Positions 20,001-26,784 of a stretch of 56,204 nt of DNA are shown piece after piece; the stretch's first letter is position 1; the number at the start of each line of letters is the position of its first letter. This stretch comes from a virus: the IMG/VR virus record IMGVR_UViG_3300007960_000028, positions 1-56,204 of that record; one strand, 5' to 3'. Made by a program: the position numbers and the translations under genes. Below the pieces are notes generated by a model. The model saw nothing but the letters and a program-made list of their open reading frames with translations, ran no database searches and was not told the DNA's origin.

Positions 20001-21819
20001 CTACTTTACCATAGTAATTTTCTGATTCTAATTCTACAGATGATACTAGTTCTCCAAAACTTCTACTATAAGTTAATGATGATGAAACATTATAAACAGA
20101 TTCCGATAATGGAGATGCAAATGTTATAGTTCCTGTCGTTGATGGTTCTACTATTTTCTTAAATGTATCTTCTGGTATAGATTGAGATATTACGGTATAT
20201 TCTCCTATATCGGATGATGATAGGATTGTTTGGGTGTAGTTACCTGCTATTTCTTGGGATTTGTAGATAGTTATAAAACGAGATGTATCATGTACTATAA
20301 CTAAGTATTTACCATCTGATGAAAATGAAACTCCATATCCAGCACTAGGAGTTAATGTATTTGGATTTGCTAATTTAGTAAAAGTATCTACTGATCTTTT
20401 ATATATTATTGTAAAAGGAGATCCGCCACCAGTAGTTACCAAATAATTACCATCTGATGAAAATGAAACTCCATTTCCAGCACTAGTAGGTAACGTATTT
20501 GGATTTGCTAATTTAGTAAAAGTATCTCCTGATCTTTTATATATAGTTATAAAAGGTGATGAATCATGTGCTATAGCTAAATAATTATCATCTGATGAAA
20601 ATGAAACTCCATTTCCATTACCAGTTGGTAACGTATTTGGATTTTCTAATTTAGTAAAAGTATCTCCTGATCTTTTATATATAGTTATAAAAGGAGATGT
20701 ATCATTTCCTACAGCTAAATAATCATCATTTGATGAAAATGAAACTCCACTCCCAAATCCAGAACTAGTAGGTAACGTATTTGGATTTTCTAATTTAGTA
20801 AAAGTATCTCCTGATCTTTTATATATTGTTATAAAAGGAGATTTATCATGTGTTATAGCTAAATAATTATTATCTGATGAAAATGAAACTTTATATCCTT
20901 CACCAGTTGGTAACGTATTTGGATTTTCTAATTTAGTAAAAGTATCTCCTGATCTTTTATATATAGTTATAAAAGGTGAATTACGATGAGCTACAGCTAA
21001 ATAATTATCATCTGAAGAAAATGAAACTCCATATCCCAAATTATTAGGTAATATATCAGGATCTGCTAATTTAGTAAAAGTATCTCCTGATCTTTTATAT
21101 ATTGTTAGATAAGGAGATAAATTATGTGATATAGCTAAATAAGTATCATCTGATGAAAATGAAACTCCATGTCCAGTACTAGGTGGTAACGTATTTGGAT
21201 TTTCTAATTTAGTTAATAAATTATTTTGTCCATCGGAACTTATTTGATATGATGTTTCCTTCTCATTAAAATCTTTCTTTTGATATAGATGATCTACATA
21301 AGCAACTAAATTAGTATATCCATATCTATTTAAAATACTAGAACTTATACTTAATGTAAAACTACCACTATTAATTAATGTCCCTTGTTGATAGTTATTA
21401 CTACCAGTAGTATAACCATAATAATCATCTAAATTTATTTCTGCAACTACATTTGATTGATGAGATGAACTTATAATACTATAAGCACTATCCGTATCTA
21501 AATTACCATTATAAGATACAAATTTTATTTTATTTTCTACACCTTCTGGTAAAGTTTTACTTCTAAAATTGATAGTTTCTTGTAAAACATTATAAGATAA
21601 ATCTATATTTAAAACAGCGGCTCTTTCACTTATACCTTTAGTATCTAATGATAATAAACCTACATAAGCAGTATAATCCGTACCAGCATACTCAAATGAA
21701 GTTATCATATTACCATATGGTAGTAATGTTTTATTATATTCTATAGATTCGGTAACATCAAACACAGATTGGGATAGTGATGATGAATAGTATATAAAAC
21801 CTGATTTGTATAGTTGCAT
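17092..21819 (-). CDS. Large module-plus-propeller protein (1,575 residues)
   Basis: Same plan as its downstream neighbour. Module copy 1 covers about residues 1-190 and is very similar to that of 13754-17074 (shared 'KKDFNEK', 'NRYGYTNL', 'NFRSKTLPEGVENKIK'). Seven near-identical blades follow (about 202-522), then the linker 'YTQTILSSSDIGEYTVISQS', module copy 2 (about 560-745), a much longer and more diverged propeller region (about 750-1520), and a tail with NKTSFRLNPDIELEIDV. The longer region has 'SGSGEGVNRIYT' in two places and room for more than one propeller. It ends in EETE after an extra 18 residues absent from the paralogue. No host-like promoter is visible upstream, unlike the replication and sugar genes. 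Confidence 0.85.
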   Translation of the reverse strand: MQLYKSGFIYYSSSLSQSVFDVTESIEYNKTLLPYGNMITSFEYAGTDYTAYVGLLSLDTKGISERAAVLNIDLSYNVLQETINFRSKTLPEGVENKIKFVSYNGNLDTDSAYSIISSSHQSNVVAEINLDDYYGYTTGSNNYQQGTLINSGSFTLSISSSILNRYGYTNLVAYVDHLYQKKDFNEKETSYQISSDGQNNLLTKLENPNTLPPSTGHGVSFSSDDTYLAISHNLSPYLTIYKRSGDTFTKLADPDILPNNLGYGVSFSSDDNYLAVAHRNSPFITIYKRSGDTFTKLENPNTLPTGEGYKVSFSSDNNYLAITHDKSPFITIYKRSGDTFTKLENPNTLPTSSGFGSGVSFSSNDDYLAVGNDTSPFITIYKRSGDTFTKLENPNTLPTGNGNGVSFSSDDNYLAIAHDSSPFITIYKRSGDTFTKLANPNTLPTSAGNGVSFSSDGNYLVTTGGGSPFTIIYKRSVDTFTKLANPNTLTPSAGYGVSFSSDGKYLVIVHDTSRFITIYKSQEIAGNYTQTILSSSDIGEYTVISQSIPEDTFKKIVEPSTTGTITFASPLSESVYNVSSSLTYSRSFGELVSSVELESENYYGKVGFVSFDVPQYKTANTTFTASINIKFNQNAQISRSNVLPSSVEDKLYILKYNGDIINDNPYNIITSSYQIPQSNLVNTVDLSRYYTFTTSSDANVASSSNIGYYTTSIIIPDEYLTYGETNNFLVYNDQFVKKQDFINQVSGFSFDAGVQDYEFTYETQNNMQPNSTPNAFDITPDERYYIYTFGNEDPDDYAWGQLLYKNDDGTYTDITENVQFYLGSGSISVNYISTNVKFLNSGSHFIMGSTSFGTYIFSGSGEGVNRIYTNVSSGMTYNPSNMGVYHICSYNDDEYVFCSPYSWNSNNFAMYHMDYTTNTFTKLNNPTTLPNSTIYDIDVKPNGSHFVMAQTNSPYLYIYSGSGEGVNRIYTKLNVPNTQPTETARAVKYTPDNLYMICKSQNSTVDKYLVSYYTPTNNIYYKLAAPNSIAANQTPNNLYNHSTIIGDGTKYISTGGSSPRYDAYVSTGNTTSRVYNLITTNFDGIIKPTNSFIYKNNKLYCIQGLPNSNTMAPSASTSITIYNVDNINSPVLLNSGSENMLQDMWNIEEYAMSPKSDYFVTLLKNNPHIQVLKNTDGNFTKLADPTTLPIAPLNRIRFIRDYTFVCTQGSYWYMYNINTGSDTYSATQGGGNLTSFDIQMGGFGMYKLSDNHFFVSSDGTPPMKLFKYHDDIPSMSVMPDPTGFIADRFENIVIGASSDVVVGNYVIQTSNISPYIKIQYFNTQSETFQSVDTSNITLSGNPALLPTTQYNNLDYLFIFNYGTNEMLYYSGSGINENKTFTQINNTGDFVIYQYNSGIFKINPSGEYFITQDNAGIYLNKIVSYNPLEINQLEYYIFSNRGFFNSSPSQNAMFYSDYLFGISTSRDYLLFKIQNDSLVLLDNYPIDSNENAHYFNRFSNNHIVPYYNWKNPRKVFKMYQAASITSNKTSFRLNPDIELEIDVTYPIGKLGGLSGINIANIKEYNGVPLATIEETE
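20255..21215 (-). repeat. Seven tandem ~129-bp coding repeats (propeller 1 of gene 17092-21819)
   Basis: Seven copies each encode a blade ending in FITIYKRSGDTFTKL. One copy carries a short insertion (extra residues before SGVSFSS), and the last two show more changes (for example SVDTFTK and TLTPSAG). Long identical DNA stretches make this a substrate for unequal recombination within the array or with 13870-14822. Confidence 0.85.
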
Positions 21820-21849
21820 TGTTTTTCTCTAAAAAATTAAAACTTCTCT

Positions 21850-21957
21850 TTAATAAATAGAGTTCAACTTCCATCTTTTATAATTTAAAAATATATCAGT
21901 ATAAAATGTAACTATATAGCCATGACTAATAGAATTTACATAACTAAATATTTTGTA
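21850..21957 (-). pseudogene. Remnant of a 'WKLL'-family small gene
   Basis: An open frame of 35 codons without ATG, GTG or TTG start encodes an end (TDIFLNYKRWKLN) that matches the C-terminal motif of the proteins at 1498-1725 and 2710-2895. It overlaps the end of the gene at 21936-22247 in another frame. It looks like the 3' end of a lost gene copy. Frameshift expression from the upstream gene is a less likely alternative. Confidence 0.45.
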
Positions 21958-22247
21958 TTATTAAAATTTCTAAAACTTAAAAATATATTAGCATTATCCG
22001 TTAGAAGACCGTCTTTTGTATAATTATTAAATATTCCATTATATATATCACTATCACATATAATAATATATAAATTATATTTTCTTTTATTTCTACTTAA
22101 ATCTTTTATTTTATCATATATATATCGTCTAACGGATTTGCTATTATCATAGGATTGATTACTATTATATTCGTATTCTTGATAGTATTTGGTTTTTCTT
22201 AAAAATAAAAATTTATTTTGTTGTTTATCTATAACTACTAAATCCAT
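21936..22247 (-). CDS. Hypothetical protein
   Basis: A 103-residue basic protein ('MDLVVIDKQQNKFLFLRKTK' start) with a predicted alternation of strand and helix and a central 'RRYIYDKIKDLSRNKRK' basic helix. It is the last gene of the small-gene run expressed from promoter P3. No known domain recognised. Confidence 0.6.
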   Translation of the reverse strand: MDLVVIDKQQNKFLFLRKTKYYQEYEYNSNQSYDNSKSVRRYIYDKIKDLSRNKRKYNLYIIICDSDIYNGIFNNYTKDGLLTDNANIFLSFRNFNNTKYLVM

Positions 22248-22249
22248 TT

Positions 22250-22450
22250 CTATCCAAATATTAGAGATTTCCCACTACCATTTATACTTTCGTTTTTATT
22301 TACTACTATAATCTCATTCATCCATCTCTGATCTACAAACGTATCTATACCATCTATTAAAACATGATAATTTCCTTGTTCATCTCGTTCTAATATATTT
22401 AATGTATGTTTAGTGGAATCTCCTGTTTTATACTGAAATACAGTTGACAT
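22250..22450 (-). CDS. Small hypothetical protein
   Basis: A 66-residue protein with 'HTLNILERDEQGNYHVLIDG', a beta-hairpin-like pattern. Its ATG overlaps the upstream stop by one base (TAATG), which supports coupled translation. No recognisable family. Confidence 0.6.
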   Translation of the reverse strand: MSTVFQYKTGDSTKHTLNILERDEQGNYHVLIDGIDTFVDQRWMNEIIVVNKNESINGSGKSLIFG

Positions 22451-22632
22451 TAATCTAACCTCATATAATGATTATCACATTCAAATAATAATTCTTGATT
22501 ATCTTTTCCAGTATGGAATGATCCATAATAATAACCATAATTATCATAAACTAATTTACTAAAACTTTTACTAACAATTTCATAAGTTTTATTTTTATCT
22601 ACTTTTGATTTGATATTAACAATTTTACTCAT
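22450..22632 (-). CDS. Small hypothetical protein
   Basis: A 60-residue Lys- and Tyr-rich protein, with 'YDNYGYYYGSFHTGKDNQ' in the middle. One-base overlap with the downstream gene. No motif or membrane segment. Function unknown. Confidence 0.6.
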   Translation of the reverse strand: MSKIVNIKSKVDKNKTYEIVSKSFSKLVYDNYGYYYGSFHTGKDNQELLFECDNHYMRLD

Positions 22633-22641
22633 AATAAACCT

Positions 22642-22842
22642 TTAGATTTTTATTTTAACATTATAACTTAATTCTACGCTATTTCCAATTTCTTGTTTTA
22701 AAGTATTTATATCAATATAAACATTTAAATTATGCTCTTTATTGATAACATACTGATATTTTTCTATTAATTCTACTAAATCATTTTCAAATGAAGCAGT
22801 ATATTCTTTAAGATGGTCATTTATTGTTTTATTTGTTCTCAA
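22642..22842 (-). CDS. Small hypothetical protein
   Basis: A 66-residue, largely helical protein ('DHLKEYTASFENDLVELIEK'). The ATG overlaps the stop of the upstream gene as ATGA. No recognised domain; possible small helical binding protein. Confidence 0.6.
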   Translation of the reverse strand: MRTNKTINDHLKEYTASFENDLVELIEKYQYVINKEHNLNVYIDINTLKQEIGNSVELSYNVKIKI

Positions 22843-23162
22843 TGTATATGATACCTCCTATCTATTGAACTAATTATTTCACTTCTAAGTCGCCTATACA
22901 AAGACATATCTCCATTACAATCGTTATATATCTGTGTCTTTAATTTATTTGCAGATTCTACAATAGATGGATCTAATTCTAAATTTGACATGTGAGATAC
23001 GCTACTTACAAATTCACATAGTATAATTTTATCTCTTAAATTAAAATTTACATCTTCATTTTTCATAAAACCAACATCATATATCATATTCATTGTATTA
23101 GAATCTTTCAATATATCTGGTTTAGTTTCTAAAATATCACTATCTTTATTTTTCTTTTTCAA
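22839..23162 (-). CDS. Hypothetical protein
   Basis: A 107-residue protein with a highly basic start (MKKKNKDSD) and a helical body. The C-terminal half, 'LYRRLRSEIISSIDRRYHIH', is Arg-rich. ATGA overlaps on both sides tie it to its neighbours. No known family recognised. Confidence 0.6.
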   Translation of the reverse strand: MKKKNKDSDILETKPDILKDSNTMNMIYDVGFMKNEDVNFNLRDKIILCEFVSSVSHMSNLELDPSIVESANKLKTQIYNDCNGDMSLYRRLRSEIISSIDRRYHIH

Positions 23163-23650
23163 ATTTCACCTTCCTTAACTATATCCCCAATATATAAATA
23201 GTAGCAATTTGCACATAAAAATTGTATATTATCTATCTCTTTATTAGTTTTATCGCTATCTAAATAGGTTAATAGCAACGGAACCCTATTATCTGTAATT
23301 CTAGGAGTATCGAATCCACAAGAATCACATCTATCAACTTTATAATTATTATCTATAAGCATATCTCTTAATTTAAAATCACTTATAGGCAATTTATTTT
23401 GATGTTTTACCAATATATTATCTAATGATAGTTTTTTATAAGATGTATAAACCACACCATCAGTATTTTTATCTTTTTTTACATTATTAGGATTATAATG
23501 TAATTCAAATAGAGTTTTGCCTGTTTCATCATCTATATATTCTTTTGCATATTTCTTATATGTATTAAATGATACATTTAAAAATCTAGCGGCTTCTTTA
23601 TTAGATTTTGTATTTGAAATAGCAAATAATATATCTTCTTTATAAATCAT
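23159..23650 (-). CDS. HTH plus HNH-like zinc-knuckle protein
   Basis: A 163-residue protein. Residues about 10-37 read as a helix-turn-helix ('KSNKEAARFLNVSFNTYKKY'). The C-terminal half has CxxCG (Cys108, Cys111), a 'VPLLLTYLDSDKTN' strand, and 'LCANCYYL' (Cys146, Cys149). This is the layout of phage HNH proteins, 'CxxCG...P.LLh.DHxdgd..N...NL..LCpNCH'. The key His positions are replaced (YLD instead of LDH, NCY instead of NCH), so nuclease activity is doubtful. A DNA-binding regulator derived from an HNH homing-type protein is more likely. It overlaps both neighbours by ATGA. Confidence 0.65.
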   Translation of the reverse strand: MIYKEDILFAISNTKSNKEAARFLNVSFNTYKKYAKEYIDDETGKTLFELHYNPNNVKKDKNTDGVVYTSYKKLSLDNILVKHQNKLPISDFKLRDMLIDNNYKVDRCDSCGFDTPRITDNRVPLLLTYLDSDKTNKEIDNIQFLCANCYYLYIGDIVKEGEI

Positions 23651-23883
23651 AATTTAATTTGACCATTAAACTTAATTAAATTAAATAAAAACTCTCTTAA
23701 TTCTTTATTGGTAAAGTATCTATCACATAATCTAATTGGAGTATCATCTACATTCTTTTGTATATAAAGTTCATATGCATTAAGATTGGTTTCAAAATCA
23801 TATATTTTTAGTTCTACTCTATATAAAGAATATACCTCTTTAAACTCTTTAATTAAAGTTTTGAGTATTTTTTTATGTTTCAT
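23647..23883 (-). CDS. Small hypothetical protein
   Basis: A 78-residue basic protein with an N-terminal Lys-rich helix and 'LYRVELKIYDFETNLNAYEL' strands. It could be a small alpha-beta protein. It overlaps the HTH/zinc gene by ATGA and is one base short of the upstream gene's stop. Function unknown. Confidence 0.6.
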   Translation of the reverse strand: MKHKKILKTLIKEFKEVYSLYRVELKIYDFETNLNAYELYIQKNVDDTPIRLCDRYFTNKELREFLFNLIKFNGQIKL

Positions 23884-23884
23884 T

Positions 23885-24316
23885 CTAAATCCTGCTTTTA
23901 ATATAATCTCTAATAAAATACTGCTTCAACCCATTAAAATAAACATTTATATTCATATTATCCAAATCTACCTCAACAACACCGGATATACTTCTATTGT
24001 ATTTACCGGAATATATAGTGTATTTACTATTGTATTTTAATAGATTATCTATTAAACAAAAATATCCAACTGGATCGGTATACATTCTAGTTTTAGATAC
24101 ACTATCAAATAAACTAAATTGAATAAATCTATTTGCTATTTCATATAGATCCATATTAATTTTATTATTCTTTATATGAACTAAAAATCGTTTTAAATCA
24201 TCTATAATATAGTTTTCATCTATAATATTTTTTCGTAACAAAGATATAGATTTATTATTTAATTTAAAAATAACATATTTATCTTTATTAGTAAGAATAT
24301 CTCCAACCTTTACCAT
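23885..24316 (-). CDS. Hypothetical protein
   Basis: A 143-residue protein that begins 'MVKVGDILTNKDKYVIFKL', a barrel-like start seen in small RNA- or ligand-binding folds, though no family is recognised. It overlaps the upstream gene by 29 bases. The codon use and AT content resemble the neighbours. Confidence 0.6.
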   Translation of the reverse strand: MVKVGDILTNKDKYVIFKLNNKSISLLRKNIIDENYIIDDLKRFLVHIKNNKINMDLYEIANRFIQFSLFDSVSKTRMYTDPVGYFCLIDNLLKYNSKYTIYSGKYNRSISGVVEVDLDNMNINVYFNGLKQYFIRDYIKSRI

Positions 24317-24653
24317 TTAGATAATTAACTATATTTTTGTTTTTCTTATTGTCTTTGTCATATTGAAATAATACATCTATATCATCACAATCATCTGTAT
24401 TGTTACAATATACATTATATATAATATCCACTATTTTTTTATGACCATTATCATCTGATTTAAAATAAACCATCTTATAATCATTTTTCCACATCTTATT
24501 ATATAACGTAGAAGATAATATTATATACTTTTGAATATCATCTCCATAATCAGAGCATATATTACGTATTTCTTTCTCTATCTCGGTATATGATAAAACA
24601 TATCCTTCCGTTCTTAAATTTAGAATATCTAATTCTATTTTATCTAAATCCAA
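24288..24653 (-). CDS. Hypothetical protein
   Basis: A 121-residue acidic protein with Asp-rich stretches ('YCNNTDDCDDIDVL'). The N-terminal half is helical. Its end overlaps the next gene by 29 bases. No known domain recognised. Confidence 0.6.
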   Translation of the reverse strand: MDLDKIELDILNLRTEGYVLSYTEIEKEIRNICSDYGDDIQKYIILSSTLYNKMWKNDYKMVYFKSDDNGHKKIVDIIYNVYCNNTDDCDDIDVLFQYDKDNKKNKNIVNYLNGKGWRYSY

Positions 24654-24663
24654 ACCAATTCCT

Positions 24664-24843
24664 CTATTTATAATCTGTTTGATAAAAACCTTTACCTTTA
24701 AATTGTGGATTAGAAACTTTAGATATTATAGGTTTCATAGTTCCTTTTTTACAGTTACATTTATAACCATCTTCTATCTTTTTCCTTTCTAATTTAGTTT
24801 CTAAAATACCACATACATCACATTTATATTCAAATAAAGGCAT
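24664..24843 (-). CDS. FmdB-type zinc-ribbon protein
   Basis: A 59-residue protein starting MPLFEYKCDVCG, the hallmark of FmdB-family putative regulatory proteins (MPxYEYxCxxCG). Cys8, Cys11, Cys29 and Cys31 can form a zinc site; the second pair is CxC rather than the usual CxxC. The ATG at 24843 is preferred over an upstream TTG at 24855 because a GGAG lies just before it and the family starts here. FmdB proteins are widespread but poorly understood; in a phage a regulatory or zinc-binding role is inferred. Confidence 0.75.
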   Translation of the reverse strand: MPLFEYKCDVCGILETKLERKKIEDGYKCNCKKGTMKPIISKVSNPQFKGKGFYQTDYK

Positions 24844-24857
24844 ATATATCTCCAATA

Positions 24858-25100
24858 TTATTTTTTATATTGTTCCATATCTAATTTACTCATCCATCTA
24901 TCATGAACAGTTTTAAAAAACTTTTGTTTATCTTCATCTGTCCAATTTGGATTTGTTACAACTTCATTATCAGAATTTATATATGATCCATCTAATGGAT
25001 TTACTATATTCAATTCATTTAATAAACTTTCAAATTCTTGAAAAAATTTATCTATTTCTACTTCTTGATATTTTTTTAAATCATAATCTTCGATGTTCAT
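24858..25100 (-). CDS. Small acidic hypothetical protein
   Basis: An 80-residue protein, first gene after promoter P3, with a clear AGGAG ahead of its ATG. It is acidic, helical and contains 'NPNWTDEDKQKFFKTVHDRW'. First position in a promoter-proximal unit of small unknown genes is typical of early phage proteins. No family recognised. Confidence 0.65.
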   Translation of the reverse strand: MNIEDYDLKKYQEVEIDKFFQEFESLLNELNIVNPLDGSYINSDNEVVTNPNWTDEDKQKFFKTVHDRWMSKLDMEQYKK

Positions 25101-25137
25101 CTGAACTCCTATATAAATATTGTTAAAATTTGTAATT

Positions 25138-25169
25138 CAAACTTACAAAACTTTTTTGACATTTCCAAA
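25138..25169 (-). promoter_or_regulatory. Bacteroidota-type promoter (P3) for the small-gene run
   Basis: Leftward TTTG at 25169-25166, exactly 20 bases, then TAAGTTTG at 25145-25138. The whole 32-base site differs from P4 at only two positions, so the two are recent duplicates. Confidence 0.88.
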
Positions 25170-25176
25170 TATTTTT

Positions 25177-26055
25177 TTAATTATCTTCATCTTCTATATC
25201 AAATATACCTTCTAATATAGAATGTGCAACTAATTTTTGGTATTCATCCGTAGATAACAATACAGCTTCTTCATAATTAGTCATAAAACCACATTCGCAT
25301 AAAACAGCAGGCATTAATGTACTTCTTAATACATAGAAATTTGCTTGCTTTATACCTCTATCTCTTCTTTTAGTAAATTCGATAAGTCTATCTTGTATAG
25401 TTTTAGCCATATTCCTAGAACCACTAGAATTTTTATCATAGAATGTATCTATACCATTAGCCATATTCCATTCATTACCATTTCCTGCAGCGTTACAATG
25501 GATAGATACATATCTACATCTATGTGTTTCTTTATGAATTTTATTTGCACGTCTAACTCTTTCTCCTAAAGAAACATCTTCATTTTCAGGAACTAATAAT
25601 ACACAATCAATATCATTGTCAATTAATAATTCATATAAGTATTTAGATATTTGTCTATTAACAACTCCTTCATATACACCAGGAGGAACTTTTGGTGATC
25701 TTTTTCCAGGAGTAACATATTTACCATCTATCATACCACCATGACCAGCATCAATTATCCAAATATACTTACTATTATTATTAATAAACTCATTAGGATT
25801 ATCTTCTATATCATAATCACCTTGTTTCTCATATAACTCATGTTTATCGGTTTGAGATACCAATAATTCAGAGTAAGTCTTTTGACCGACTATACCATCA
25901 ACTTTAAGTTTATTTATTTTTTGAAAATCTTTAACTGCTTGTTGTGTTTTTTTTCCAAAATGACCATCAACAGTTAAACCTGCATTAATAGATTTATTTA
26001 ATAACGTTTGTATCTGTGATACTTCATTACCAGTATCTTCTATTCTTAAATACAT
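25177..26055 (-). CDS. N-acetylmuramoyl-L-alanine amidase (Amidase_3) with N-terminal peptidoglycan-binding domain
   Basis: A 292-residue enzyme. Residues about 8-65 form a PG_binding_1 domain (DGHFGKKTQQAVKDFQ...VDGIVGQKTYSEL). Residues about 97-288 are an Amidase_3 domain with zinc ligands His105 (DAGHGG), Glu129 and His186 (SIHCNA), and catalytic Glu254 (CECGF). It cuts the bond between muramic acid and the stem peptide. No signal peptide is present, so release needs a holin, which was not identified, or the protein may be virion-borne. It follows 26060-26284 by four bases in the unit driven by P4. This is the best endolysin candidate. Confidence 0.92.
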   Translation of the reverse strand: MYLRIEDTGNEVSQIQTLLNKSINAGLTVDGHFGKKTQQAVKDFQKINKLKVDGIVGQKTYSELLVSQTDKHELYEKQGDYDIEDNPNEFINNNSKYIWIIDAGHGGMIDGKYVTPGKRSPKVPPGVYEGVVNRQISKYLYELLIDNDIDCVLLVPENEDVSLGERVRRANKIHKETHRCRYVSIHCNAAGNGNEWNMANGIDTFYDKNSSGSRNMAKTIQDRLIEFTKRRDRGIKQANFYVLRSTLMPAVLCECGFMTNYEEAVLLSTDEYQKLVAHSILEGIFDIEDEDN

Positions 26056-26059
26056 AAAT

Positions 26060-26284
26060 TTATCTCGTTAAATTATACAACATTTTACTTTGAAATAATG
26101 ATTCATAAGTAATAAATAAATATTCATCATCATTTTGTTCTGCTAAAAAAATATCTAAGCCGTATTTATCATCTTCGGTTGAATTGATAAGATTTGTATA
26201 TAAATCATATATACCTTCCAAATAACCTTTCTCTGATGATTTTAAACAAAAACAATCTTTGTCTAAATATATGAATTTTTCCAT
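26060..26284 (-). CDS. Small hypothetical protein upstream of the amidase
   Basis: A 74-residue acidic protein with a strong AGGAG before its ATG, directly after promoter P4. It has no membrane-spanning stretch, so it does not look like a holin. The end (YESLFQSKMLYNL) faintly recalls the WKLL family. Function unknown. Confidence 0.65.
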   Translation of the reverse strand: MEKFIYLDKDCFCLKSSEKGYLEGIYDLYTNLINSTEDDKYGLDIFLAEQNDDEYLFITYESLFQSKMLYNLTR

Positions 26285-26323
26285 AAAAAACTCCTTTTTA
26301 AATTAAGTTGAATTTCAATAATT

Positions 26324-26355
26324 CAAATTTACAAAACTTTTTTGACATTTTCAAA
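26324..26355 (-). promoter_or_regulatory. Bacteroidota-type promoter (P4) for the amidase unit
   Basis: Leftward TTTG at 26355-26352, exactly 20 bases, then TAAATTTG at 26331-26324. It is nearly identical to P3, including the spacer. The -7 element lies 39 bases before the ATG at 26284. Confidence 0.88.
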
Positions 26356-26382
26356 TTATATTTTTATTTTTTTATCGTTGAA

Positions 26383-26408
26383 ATCAAGAAAACTACAATT
26401 ATCTTGAT
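26383..26408 (-). terminator. Possible weak terminator after the ThyX unit
   Basis: Seven-base arms (ATCAAGA at 26383-26389, TCTTGAT at 26402-26408) with a 12-base loop lie between the stop at 26425 and promoter P4. There is no clean T-run directly after the stem, and an alternative pairing (CTACAA/TTGTAG) competes with it. Tentative. Confidence 0.3.
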
Positions 26409-26424
26409 GTTGTAGATGAATTGT

Positions 26425-26784
26425 TTAATTGATTTGTGAGTTAATTGATGTATTGGTAATGTTTTGTTTTAAAAACCAATTAGAATATAATTCATTGGAA
26501 AATCTAGAATTTAATTCTAATAAAACTTCAAGAAATAATTCAAAATCAACTATATCAATTAATTCCTCAATAGTAAGGAAATATTCATCTTGATTATTTA
26601 ATATAATTTTAACGTCACTATCGGATGTATTAATAATTCCTATGATGTTAGCATTTATATTTCCAAAATCAATATTATTCTTAAATTGTACATATACATC
26701 ATTAGTTTTATTGATAATTTGATTAAACTGTATTATATTAATACAAAAAGATCGTAATGTGTGTATTTTCAAATAGTTATTCAT
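26425..26784 (-). CDS. Hypothetical protein
   Basis: A 119-residue Asn/Ile-rich protein with a hydrophobic acidic middle ('TIEELIDIVDFELFLEVLLE'). Its ATG overlaps the ThyX stop by one base. No known domain recognised. Confidence 0.6.
   Translation of the reverse strand: MNNYLKIHTLRSFCINIIQFNQIINKTNDVYVQFKNNIDFGNINANIIGIINTSDSDVKIILNNQDEYFLTIEELIDIVDFELFLEVLLELNSRFSNELYSNWFLKQNITNTSINSQIN

Noticed and set aside
13870-21215. Regular ~129-bp repeats resembling a CRISPR or satellite array
   Set aside because: The repeats keep an open frame and encode propeller blades; unit length and lack of unique spacers do not fit CRISPR.
26060-26284. Holin beside the amidase
   Set aside because: The protein is acidic and has no transmembrane stretch.
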